Positions 24,933 to 33,400 of a stretch of DNA of 64,000 bases are shown here, one piece after another. Origin of the DNA: JAGLON01 sp041394985. GTDB lineage: Bacteria; Zixibacteria; MSB-5A5; GN15; JAAZOE01. Within the stretch, counting starts at the first letter, position 1; each line of letters starts with the position of its first letter. Both the position numbers and the translations under genes were made by a program. The stretch covers positions 3,534,001-3,598,000 of the forward strand of contig JAWLBI010000001.1 of NCBI GenBank assembly GCA_041394985.1, in the 5' to 3' direction. Under the pieces are notes generated by a model. It worked only from the letters and a program-made list of their open reading frames with translations, did no database searches and had not been told where the DNA came from.

Positions 24933-25817
24933 ATGAAGAAATTGTATCTCATCCTCACCGCTATCTTTGTCCTTATTATGCTCTTTGGATGTAGTGACAA
25001 TTCGAATGTCACCGCGCCCGATGGCGGAGATCAAATCATGCTCGTCCAGCGTCCGGAATTTGTCGATACTCGCCCGCAGGATGTAAAAGACAGTTACACG
25101 ATTACCGCCTCGGCGGCACACCTTGAAAGCTCCCAGAAGAAACCGCCGCAACCGCCGCCGGATCCGGAACCGGGCGATGATCCGAACCCGAATCCGCCGC
25201 ACAAATACGCCCTGGTTATCGGTATTTCCGACTATGAAGGCACCGCCAACGATCTGCAATTCGCCGATGACGATGCCAATGAAATCGCACAGTATTTCCA
25301 GGGCGAGGGATTCTCGGTTACGAAAATCACCAATCGCAGCGCCACAGCGGATAATATTGCCAGTGCACTCGCGGCGCTTTCCACCGCCGCCGATGCCGGC
25401 GATGAAATCGCATTCTTCTATTCAGGTCACGGCGATAAGCTCAGTGTCGGTTCATGCATCATTTCGACCGACCTCTATTACATCAGCCACGGTTATATTA
25501 TGAGCTATATCAACGCCACCGCCTGCAGCAAGGTACTGGTCATGCTCGATGCCTGTAAAATCGGCTCATTCCTTTCGGATGGATTGACCGGCAGCGTCGT
25601 GGCAACGGCATCGAATAATACCTATTCATATGATGCCCCGACCTTGAATAACGGCGCCTGGACCTATTACTGGCTGGAAGCCGCCAATGGTTCGTATGTC
25701 TATGCGGAAGATTGCGCCGAACAGGCCGAAATCGGGATGAAGGCATGGGCGAGCATCTACCATGTGCGCGTCTCTCCATCACACACCGATAAGTATTCCG
25801 GCATGTTTGATATGTAA
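24933..25817 (+). CDS. Caspase-fold (peptidase C14-like) lipoprotein 1
   Basis: 294 residues. A lipoprotein signal ends at 'LFGC' (Cys20). A Pro-rich linker (about 68-90, 'PPQPPPDPEPGDDPNPNPP') leads into a caspase/metacaspase-type p20 domain: 'YALVIGISDYEG', 'FADDDANEIAQYF', the catalytic His in 'IAFFYSGHGDKL' and the catalytic Cys in 'VMLDACKIGSFL'. It is anchored in a membrane and probably faces the periplasm or the outside. GGAGGAG precedes the ATG. A close paralog follows at 26132; each gene has its own promoter and terminator. Substrate unknown. Confidence 0.85.
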   Translation: MKKLYLILTAIFVLIMLFGCSDNSNVTAPDGGDQIMLVQRPEFVDTRPQDVKDSYTITASAAHLESSQKKPPQPPPDPEPGDDPNPNPPHKYALVIGISDYEGTANDLQFADDDANEIAQYFQGEGFSVTKITNRSATADNIASALAALSTAADAGDEIAFFYSGHGDKLSVGSCIISTDLYYISHGYIMSYINATACSKVLVMLDACKIGSFLSDGLTGSVVATASNNTYSYDAPTLNNGAWTYYWLEAANGSYVYAEDCAEQAEIGMKAWASIYHVRVSPSHTDKYSGMFDM

Positions 25818-25831
25818 TGATATCGCATTAC

Positions 25832-25859
25832 AAGCCCCCGTGCGAACGGGGGCTTTTTT
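25832..25859 (+). terminator. Rho-independent terminator after caspase-like gene 1
   Basis: AAGCCCCCG-TGCGAA-CGGGGGCTT followed by TTTTT: a 9-bp stem 14 bases after the stop codon. Confidence 0.92.
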
Positions 25860-25870
25860 ATCTTTTTTTC

Positions 25871-25898
25871 TTGCCAAATTTATAAAATCGACTATTTT
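25871..25898 (+). promoter_or_regulatory. Possible promoter of the second caspase-like gene
   Basis: TTGCCA at 25871-25876, a 16-base spacer and TATTTT at 25893-25898, just past the terminator. It implies a leader of about 225 bases. The 314-base gap 25818-26131 otherwise holds two copies of TTGCGCTTTGAGA (about 26042 and 26084) and a hairpin, but no gene. Confidence 0.4.
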
Positions 25899-26083
25899 TG
25901 ATTACATCATACCCAACGAAGGTGTAGGGCGCCTTCTGAAAACCGCCACTTTTGACCGAGGAGGAATCCCGCCAGCCAGTAAATATTCCGCACAACGCTT
26001 CAAGATGCCACTGCCGGCCGCTTATAAGAGATTCGGACTCCTTGCGCTTTGAGACAACATGTGCGCTTCAAGCATTGATTGTT

Positions 26084-26115
26084 TTGCGCTTTGAGAGTTA
26101 AGCACACACTCTCAA
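26084..26115. repeat. Leader hairpin before caspase-like gene 2
   Basis: TTGAGAGT at 26091-26098 pairs with ACTCTCAA at 26108-26115 over a 9-base loop, ending 17 bases before the ATG at 26132 and close to the GGAGGAG ribosome site. It overlaps the second copy of TTGCGCTTTGAGA. Confidence 0.5.
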
Positions 26116-26131
26116 CTCTTTTGGAGGAGTC

Positions 26132-27013
26132 ATGACTAAAAGAATCTTACTTTCCCTCACTATCATGTTCTCGTTATTCCTTGTCTTTGGCTGTAGCCAG
26201 AATTCCGATATTACATCGCCGACGTCATCGGACGAGATCGTCCTCGTTCAGCGTCCGGAATTCGTCGATACCCGTCCGCAGGCCGTTATCAATGCCCATA
26301 TCTGGGCCAATCCGGCGGACTATGTACAAAGCGCCGAGAAAAAGGTCACTATCCCGCCGGATGATTCAGGTCCCGATCCGAATCCGAATCCTGCCCATAA
26401 ATATGCATTCGTCGTCGGTATTTCCGATTATGAAGGAGATGCCAATGACCTGCAATATTGTGATGACGACGCTATCGCCATGGCCGCCTATTTCCAGAGC
26501 CAGGGCTTTACCGTCCTGAGCCGCATCGACGGTGATGCCACCGCCGATAATATCGTTGCCGGTTTGAACTGGCTGGCTGCCAATGCGGTCGCCGGCGATG
26601 AAATCGCCTTCTCCTATTCCGGTCACGGCAATAGCCTGAACGTGGGCTCGGTCCTTATTTCAGCCGACCTGTATTACATCTCGCACACCTATATCATGGA
26701 TATTTTCAATTCCGCCAACTGCACCAAGAAGGCCGTTATGATCGATGCCTGCAAAGCGGGCAGCTTCCTCTTTGACGGTGAGACCGGCAGCGTCGTCGCT
26801 ACCGCTTCAAACAATACTTATTCCTATGATGCCCCGACGCTCTACCACGGCGCCTGGACATACTACTGGCTGGAAGCCGCCAACGGCTCCTACATCTATG
26901 CGGAAGACATTGCTACCCAGGCCGAAATCGGTATGGCCGAATGGGCCGCGCTGTACAATGTGCGCATCAGCCCGGATCACTACGACAAATACACGGGTGG
27001 TTTCGACATCTAA
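26132..27013 (+). CDS. Caspase-fold (peptidase C14-like) lipoprotein 2
   Basis: 293 residues, paralogous along the full length to the preceding gene. Lipobox 'VFGC' (Cys21), the shared segment 'LVQRPEFVDTRPQ', a Pro/Asp linker, then 'YAFVVGISDYEG', 'CDDDAIAMAAYF', the catalytic His in 'IAFSYSGHGNSL' and the catalytic Cys in 'VMIDACKAGSFL'. The C-terminal half ('GSVVATASNNTYSYDAPTL', 'WTYYWLEAANGSY') is almost identical between the two. The linker and the region before the catalytic domain differ most. The gene ends at its own terminator. Confidence 0.85.
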   Translation: MTKRILLSLTIMFSLFLVFGCSQNSDITSPTSSDEIVLVQRPEFVDTRPQAVINAHIWANPADYVQSAEKKVTIPPDDSGPDPNPNPAHKYAFVVGISDYEGDANDLQYCDDDAIAMAAYFQSQGFTVLSRIDGDATADNIVAGLNWLAANAVAGDEIAFSYSGHGNSLNVGSVLISADLYYISHTYIMDIFNSANCTKKAVMIDACKAGSFLFDGETGSVVATASNNTYSYDAPTLYHGAWTYYWLEAANGSYIYAEDIATQAEIGMAEWAALYNVRISPDHYDKYTGGFDI

Positions 27014-27035
27014 TCTTTCCCGATACCCCTGTAAT

Positions 27036-27070
27036 AAAAAAGCCTCCCGCGAGCAGGAGGCTTTTTTTTT
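27036..27070. terminator. Rho-independent terminator after caspase-like gene 2
   Basis: AAAAAAGCCTCC-CGCGAGCA-GGAGGC followed by nine T. The A run on the other side means it may also serve the convergent acetyltransferase gene. Confidence 0.92.
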
Positions 27071-27091
27071 ATACCCGAAAATTACAGGAAT

Positions 27092-27625
27092 CTATTCATT
27101 CCGGACGATGCCATAACAGACTATGTCCTCATAGACGCCGTCTTTTAAAACATGCTCGCGCAGGAGCCCCTCGCGCACCATCCCGATTTTCTCCATGACT
27201 CGACCCGATGCCGGGTTCCTGATCATGTAATGGGCGTGCACCTTGTGCAGCTGCAAATCATCGAATGCATATGCGATAATCGCCCGCGCCGCCTCGGTAC
27301 AAAACCCGCCGTTCCAAAATGGCCTGCCGATCCAATAGCCCATCTCGGCATGATTGAACTGCTTATTTATTACCAGCCCGATCGCTCCGATCAGGTCGCC
27401 GGTGTCTTTTGTGGTGATTGCGAAATTCGCCAGTTTCCCGTCCCGAAAATTTGGTTCGTGCGTCGCAATCCACTCCTCGGCCATGCCGTCCTTGTAGGGA
27501 TGCGGAATATTGAGCACCGTATCGGCGATTTCCGGCTCCCCGGCCAGCCGCTGGACGTCAGGTGCGTCTGTGAGTGTAAACGGCCGCAGGATAAGTCGTT
27601 CGGTTGTGATTTTTCTCTGTTCCAT
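27092..27625 (-). CDS. GNAT acetyltransferase (RimJ/RimL type)
   Basis: 177 residues from the ATG at 27625. Begins 'TTERLILRPFTLTDAPDVQ', with the acetyl-CoA region 'AEMGYWIGRPFWNGGFCTEA' and 'LHKVHAHYMIRNPASGRVM', then 'KIGMVREGLLREHVLKDG', all typical of N-terminal or antibiotic-modifying acetyltransferases of the RimJ/RimL branch. The target cannot be told. A TTG 22 codons upstream is in frame but homologs start near 'TTERL'. It is convergent with the caspase-like gene. Confidence 0.9.
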   Translation of the reverse strand: MEQRKITTERLILRPFTLTDAPDVQRLAGEPEIADTVLNIPHPYKDGMAEEWIATHEPNFRDGKLANFAITTKDTGDLIGAIGLVINKQFNHAEMGYWIGRPFWNGGFCTEAARAIIAYAFDDLQLHKVHAHYMIRNPASGRVMEKIGMVREGLLREHVLKDGVYEDIVCYGIVRNE

Positions 27626-27725
27626 AATGCCAATATAACGAGGGATTCGCGCAAAAGTTGTCTTTTTATTCAGAATTACGATATCAGACAAACCAACATT
27701 TAAACTACCATATTAATCTTTTTTC

Positions 27726-27755
27726 TTGACTATACTCATTTGTTCGCATTAGATT
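27726..27755 (+). promoter_or_regulatory. Possible promoter of the radical SAM unit
   Basis: TTGACT at 27726-27731, an 18-base spacer and TAGATT at 27750-27755. A TATACT at 27731-27736 is an alternative -10. The leader to the GTG at 27848 would be about 85 bases. Confidence 0.4.
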
Positions 27756-27847
27756 ATAGGCGTTCAACGCGACATTCAAAATCTCGACCACATACATCTA
27801 TCGAAATTTCAACCGGCCGGGCCGAATTGCCAAGTAAGGGGGCATCT

Positions 27848-28966
27848 GTGAAGTTCACCCTGTGTGTAACCCAAGCCTGTAATCTCGCGTGTGATTACTG
27901 CTATATCGTAAAACAACCAAAATCCATGTCCGCCGAAACCGCCCGCAAAGCGGTGGATTTCATTTACGACCATTCCAGTCCAAATGAGGTAACTCGAATC
28001 GGTTTTTTCGGCGGCGAGCCGCTTTTACAATTCGACAGAATCAAACAGTTGACTGAATTTATCGAGACTCACCCCGATTTTGCCTCGAACTCTATCGAGC
28101 TGTCCATCGCAACGAACGGCACGATTATTAATCAGGAGATTATCGATTTCGCAAAGACCCACGATATTTCCGTCGGCATCAGTTGCGACGGTCCGCCGAT
28201 CGTGCACGACCTCCATCGGGTTGACCTCAAGGGCATGCCGTCCTCTATAGTTATCGCAGAAAATATCGATACCTGCGCTCAGGAGTTATCGGCCTTTATC
28301 GTCAATGCGGTGCATCGGCCGGATACGATCGAGGCGCTCCCGGAGGCTGTCGATTATTTCGTCGAGAAAGGCGTTAAAAACATTTACCTCAATCCCGATT
28401 ATTCCGCGACCTGGGATATCGCCGATTTGCGCAATGTCGTGAAGGCATACAAGGAAGTCGGCGACTTATATATTAGTTATTATCTGGAGCAACGCCCCGT
28501 TTTTATCAGCCTCATCGATTATAAAATCACGACGATCCTGCGCAAGGGGTATCGCCCCGAGGAAACCTGCCGTATGGGCCGCGGCGAATTCGCCATCACG
28601 GCCGACGGATTCATCTATCCCTGCGAGCGATTGATCGGCACGGGCGACGGCGCCGATCATTGCATCGGGCATCTCGACACGGGCATCGATGCGTCAAAGA
28701 TGTCCTGTCATACGAAACAAAACCGAGTACTCAACAGTGAATGCCTGACCTGTTCGCTCAAGGATTATTGCATGAACTGGTGCGGGTGTTCGAACTTTAT
28801 GGCCTCGGGTTATTACAATCGCGTCAACGACCTGATCTGCGTGTCGGAAAAGGCCGCGCTGGGGGCGGCATTCGAGGCCTTCAGAGTCATCGAGGAAAAG
28901 CTGGGGCCGACGTTCTGCGATCATTTTTTCGATTCCATAAACGATTCGAGTTGCATCCATGAGTAA
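27848..28966 (+). CDS. Radical SAM/SPASM protein, peptide-maturase-like
   Basis: 372 residues from a GTG at 27848 with AGGGGG five bases upstream. The radical SAM cluster motif is C11-x3-C15-x2-C18 ('TQACNLACDYCY'), with 'FFGGEPLLQFD' and 'ISCDGPPIVHD' following. A C-terminal SPASM domain holds many cysteines ('EETCRMG', 'GFIYPCERL', 'CLTCSLKDYCMNWCGC', 'LICVSE') for extra Fe-S clusters. Such enzymes modify RiPP peptides or protein active sites. No precursor-recognition (RRE) domain is visible at the N-terminus. The stop overlaps a 28-codon ORF, and a 137-residue protein follows. Confidence 0.88.
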   Translation: MKFTLCVTQACNLACDYCYIVKQPKSMSAETARKAVDFIYDHSSPNEVTRIGFFGGEPLLQFDRIKQLTEFIETHPDFASNSIELSIATNGTIINQEIIDFAKTHDISVGISCDGPPIVHDLHRVDLKGMPSSIVIAENIDTCAQELSAFIVNAVHRPDTIEALPEAVDYFVEKGVKNIYLNPDYSATWDIADLRNVVKAYKEVGDLYISYYLEQRPVFISLIDYKITTILRKGYRPEETCRMGRGEFAITADGFIYPCERLIGTGDGADHCIGHLDTGIDASKMSCHTKQNRVLNSECLTCSLKDYCMNWCGCSNFMASGYYNRVNDLICVSEKAALGAAFEAFRVIEEKLGPTFCDHFFDSINDSSCIHE

Positions 28967-29045
28967 TAATCATTCGATACAGCCGCGCTCGCCCCCGAGA
29001 CCGGGCGTGGATTTGAAAGAACTCACTAGTCTCCACAATTCATGA
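28959..29045 (+). CDS. 28-residue ORF overlapping the radical SAM gene
   Basis: ATG at 28959 inside the last three codons of the radical SAM gene (8-base overlap). The peptide is 28 residues, starting 'MSNNHSIQPRSPPRPGVDL' and ending 'LTSLHNS', with no cysteine. The overlap suggests translational coupling. It may be a precursor peptide for the maturase, or just spacer; its small size makes chance likely enough that the call is tentative. No separate ribosome site is seen. Confidence 0.35.
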   Translation: MSNNHSIQPRSPPRPGVDLKELTSLHNS

Positions 29046-29058
29046 CACGGAGGTTCAC

Positions 29059-29472
29059 ATGATAAGATACTTCCCCTGGCCCTGGGGCAAACCGGCCCCG
29101 ATCTGGCTGCGCTATCAGGATTTCATCGGGAGTTTGATCAAGGAGCACAAGCTCAAGCCGATAGACAGGGCCTATCATTTCGATATCAATACGCGGGTAC
29201 CCGTTCAATATGACATGGAGATGCCTGCGATGAAAACAATAAAGGCTCAGCAGATTGCCGTCCTGCCGTTCCCGTGGCCTCGCCCCTGCCCGGGCGGTAT
29301 GCCGGGACCGCATCTCCACTGGGGAGATGATATCTATATGGCCGATGCCAAAGTGTGGGATGTGATGACCAAACAGGTCGTCAAGGACTTCACGACGGTC
29401 ATGAGAAATTCGAAGACGATTGGATTCGAACATCTGATGAATATCGGCGAGATGAATGAAATGATGATGTAA
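29059..29472 (+). CDS. Unknown 137-residue protein with two FPWP segments
   Basis: I do not recognise this family. GGAGG sits 7 bases before the ATG. Two Trp/Pro-rich segments are visible: 'RYFPWPWGKPAPIW' at the very start and 'LPFPWPRPCPGGMPGPHLHW' in the middle. The C-terminal third is ordinary ('DDIYMADAKVWDVMTKQVV') and ends 'MNEMMM'. There is one cysteine. It lies 92 bases after the radical SAM gene and before a strong terminator, so the two are probably co-transcribed. It could be the substrate of the radical SAM enzyme, a partner, or unrelated. Confidence 0.7.
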   Translation: MIRYFPWPWGKPAPIWLRYQDFIGSLIKEHKLKPIDRAYHFDINTRVPVQYDMEMPAMKTIKAQQIAVLPFPWPRPCPGGMPGPHLHWGDDIYMADAKVWDVMTKQVVKDFTTVMRNSKTIGFEHLMNIGEMNEMMM

Positions 29473-29494
29473 GGAGCGCAATCACGCCAAATGA

Positions 29495-29527
29495 GGGGCG
29501 GGGTTTCGCAACCCCCGCCCTTTTTTT
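29495..29527 (+). terminator. Rho-independent terminator of the radical SAM unit
   Basis: GGGCGGGG-TTTCGCAA-CCCCCGCCC (roughly 8-bp GC stem) followed by seven T, 22 bases after the stop at 29472. Confidence 0.92.
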
Positions 29528-29556
29528 CCTATTTTATCCTCGATTTTTGATTCGCC

Positions 29557-29833
29557 GTCATTCCGAGAGAGGTCTTCTCAGGCCGACGAGGAATCCGCTC
29601 TTGTCGTCCCCTCTTGAGAGGGGTGCCCGAGTCTTCGAGGGCGGGGTGTGTTCCCTTCTTTATGCCCACAGATATACAAATCTGCCGTCATTCTGAGTAG
29701 TCCCATCTTCGGGACGACGTGAGATTCCGCTCTTGCTCCTGTAGGGCAGATTTTTCCTAAAATCTGCCATCCTGTAGGTCAAGACCCTTGTGGTCTTGAC
29801 GAAAAACATAACGTGTTTTTGTCATTCCGAGAG
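29557..29833. repeat. Repeat modules A then B
   Basis: Module A (29557-29697) starts GTCATTCCGAGAGAGG and includes GGAATCCGCTCTTGTCGTCC and GAGAGGGGTGCCCGAGTCTT. Module B (29681-29833) includes CTTCGGGACGACGTGAGATT, GGGCAGATTTTTCCTAAAAT and GTCAAGACCCTTGTGGTCTT, a self-pairing hairpin. Both recur, in the opposite order, at 30074-30352. The stretch 29834-30073 between them carries other hairpins (GTCGAAACCCCCGTTCGAGG and GGGCCGGGTCCTCCGGCCC) and no gene. Confidence 0.8.
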
Positions 29834-30073
29834 TATGTAGGTCGAAACCCCCGTTCGAGGGAATCCCGTGTGCGGGATTTCCGAGAATCCCGAGCGTGCG
29901 AGGGAGGTTTCGACATCCCCTATATTTTCGTCTCATGGAATAGATATCTTTTGTGCAAATGTGACAGCCAACGAGGAATCCGCCTTGTCGTCCCCTCTTC
30001 TGTATGGGCCGGGTCCTCCGGCCCGCAGGAATCAACCTCGGTATTTACTTTTTGAGCGCGGCAGACGTCCCCG

Positions 30074-30352
30074 TCTGCCGTCATTCTGAGGAGTCCCGTC
30101 TTCGGGACGACGTGAGATTCCGCTCTTGCTCCTGTAGGGCAGATTTTTCCTAAAATCTGCCATCCTGTAGGTCAAGACCCTTGGGTCTTGACGAAAAACC
30201 CAACGTGTTTTTGTCATTCCGAGAGAGGCCTTCTTAGCCAACGAGGAATTGGCTCTTGTCGTCCCCTCTTGAGAGGGGTGCCCGAGTCTTCGAGGGCGGG
30301 GTGTGTTCTCTTCTTTATGCCCGCAGATATTCAAATCTGCCGTCATTCTGAG
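30074..30352. repeat. Repeat modules B' then A'
   Basis: Module B' (30074-30225) is nearly identical to 29681-29833, differing by scattered substitutions and small indels (ACCCTTGGGTC against ACCCTTGTGGTC). Module A' (30213-30352) matches 29557-29697 with about ten differences. The rest to 30470 has no gene. Confidence 0.8.
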
Positions 30353-30470
30353 GCGTCCCGTCTTCGGGCCGACGTGAGAATCCGCTCTCGCCCTGTCAAT
30401 TCGTGGTTGGTGTACGTCCCCGTGCACCAACAATTCATTTATCGCGGCCCGCGCACTTGCCATCTAATGA

Positions 30471-33400
30471 TTAAATACCGCAATCATCAGGAAGGGATTT
30501 AACTATGCTGTCTGTTTTTATACTTACTGCAATTACCTGACCTATTAACCGGACTATATATTCCTTATCTTCCCTATTATTCGGATCCGATACTTGCCCG
30601 GTTTTCGCATCTTTCTTTACCTGATATTGATCGATAATCCAGTGCAATGCGCTTCGATTTCCCAATCGATAATTATATACCTCGGGAGGAATGCCATTGA
30701 GCGTGAGAGAGTCGTTTACAATTATGGATTTTTTGTCGCTACTCAATCGTAATTTATCTTTTACTTCATATGACAATGGCAAATCTGGGTTTTCAATCCA
30801 CTCTAAATCGTACGGCTCACGGCTTTCATAATTCAAATGCAGCTCGGCAAGCTGTTTCCCCGCATCCCAAAAAGCATTGAAATCCGGAGCAAATGGAATC
30901 CGTGGATATTCCTTTTTCAGGCATTCAGAAAACGCGCTTTTATATTTCTTATGATGCAACACGCCATAGACATAATAGAAAATATCCCACTTGCTGATTT
31001 TTTTATCCTTATACTGATCATGAAACTGCGTCAATGCCCAATCGGTGATATTTTCCCTACGCTGTTTGCCGTCTTCATTATAAATATAATATGGGAAACA
31101 TTGAAATGCATCCAATGAAGTAAGCGATAAATTAACAATAGTATTAGAAACTAACGCGGACCATTCAGCCCTATTACCATAACCCGGGATACAAAGGATT
31201 CTATTTTCCTGCTCACTTTTCACATTTGGGAATATCTTTGGGAATTGATATCGTCTTTCATTCAGGGTTTCATCAAAATATAAAAATTGACGCGAATATG
31301 GTCTGTACATACTTTTTCTAATTTTATCTTCATAAAACAGAATTCTTTTACCCCTTTGTAAATTATTCTTCAGAGATTCGCTCCACTTCACCTTACTATA
31401 ATCAACGAAATCGTCTATGCTCCCCTTACCATCCGTTCGCTGCCATCTGTCTATTTCAGAATTATAATCTTCTATAAACTGAATTATTCTTTCCTTGAGC
31501 ACTTCCCGGTCAAAATCGTAGACAACACTATCACGACTGGTGGCAACTCCGCGACCAAATGATTTGAATATCGTTTTAGAGTCCATTCCCTTGATGCTTT
31601 TAGATTCCTTTGAACCAAGAGATAAAAATTTATTAAATAATCCCTTATTTTTTAATATCAACCAATCCTGGCCCCTCGTTAGTTTATTCTTTTTCCAGCC
31701 TGTAAATCTGGAAGGGCTGTTTTCTATCAGAAAATCATACTTTTCCTCTTTGCGCCAAAACTCAGGAACCCGACTGTACCATAACTCGCATTTCGTACTT
31801 TTTCCTTTTTTTATCGCAAAGGTAATCCCAACCCCAACTTGTATTCCGAAAACATTATGTGTCGTTCCACTGAGTTTGGGATTTTTTCTCACATTTCCAT
31901 GAAGATCCAAATGTATTATTTTGGAAAACTCCGAGCTCATTTGTTTTCGCATGCCATCAAAGGCCACGCCATCAAGAAAACTATTATTGGAAACAAAACA
32001 GACAATGCCGTCACGCCCGTTCAATCTGTCAATCGCCCAGCGAAAAAACTTCACATAAACATCTGATAACGCATTTTTATTCGAGGCCTTCGAATCCCTG
32101 GCGAAAGTCTCCTGTACTCTTGAATCGATTATGCGATATTTCCTGTTCTTATTATTATCATTTTCATTTATCTGTCCGACATTATAAGGCGGATTGCCGA
32201 TTATAACCGTAATTGGCGCCTTTTGCTGGCGCTTAACGCGCTCTGTATTCTCCTGCGTTATCAAGGCCAATTCAGTCTGCGATTGTTCGGCGATATCCAG
32301 CGTATCGACAAAGCAAAGACCGTCGAACGGCTCATACTCTCCCGTCAGTTCATAAAATGCATGTTCAATGTTCATTGCCGAGATGTAATAAGGCATCAGC
32401 ATGACTTCATTAGCGAACAATTGTTCTTTGTACATGCGGTCTAAATCGCGCTTTGGCAGATTATGCAGGATATTGATAATAAAATTGCCGGTTCCGGTAC
32501 ACGGGTCCAGAACATGCACTTTTTTATTCCCGAGAGACAGGTCAAAATCGTCGTTCAATATCTCTTCAACCCCGGAACGCATGAATTCGACGATCGGCTG
32601 TGGTGTATAGACAATCCCGTGAGTATCAGCCGTTTTTACGGAATATCCCTGAAAAAATTTCTCATAAATCATATTGAGGAAGTGCTGCTTTTCGGCATAG
32701 TCATCAAGTCCCTTGGCCGCATCCTCAATCGCCACATAGAATCGATTTAATGAATCCAGAAATGCTTTTCTGCTGAATGATTTGCTGACCAGTGCGCCAA
32801 TGACTTTTTCAACCTCACAGGCAATGATATTTCTTCTGCTGAATTCGGGATTATCTAAAACTGTACGAAACAGTCTTTCCGTCAGCAGATGTTGCACCAA
32901 CATCTCATCCACAGCTTCCGCGCTTAAATTCGGATTAATTGATGAACGACAAATTTCAAAAAAGGTCTTGAATGCCTTAATAAAATCTTTGTTGCTTTTA
33001 TGTGCCTCACTGATTTTCTGCGCCAATCCTCCGGCCAGCTCAGGGACTTTTTCCTTAAATTCATCGACCGCTTTCTCGAATGACTCAAAATCCGGCGCCT
33101 GATAATCGAAAAAGGCATTTATTAAATCGACTAATTGTCCGGGATTGGCCAGATCGACTCGCATTAACTGGTTTCCGGACTGAAATAATACTCCCTCCCG
33201 CGAATCCTCAAATATAATATTGGATAATGGGTACCCCTTTTTAATTTTCTTTTCGATTTCTATATCAATATCATCTTTTGTATCTTTGGCTTCCCAATAC
33301 CCTCGTGGCAAAAAGAATTCATCTCTTATCGTCGCATCAGGAATTACTCTCCCTTTTCGACTCGTCACAGCCAATTCAGGAATCACGGACCAATTTCGTT

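Noticed and set aside
29557..30352. Possible CRISPR array
   Set aside because: The repeats are long (140-150 bases), few and imperfect, with no regular short spacers and no cas genes.
29757..30463. Several 70-140 codon ORFs on both strands
   Set aside because: All lie within the intergenic repeat modules; open frames arise from the repeated GC-rich units.
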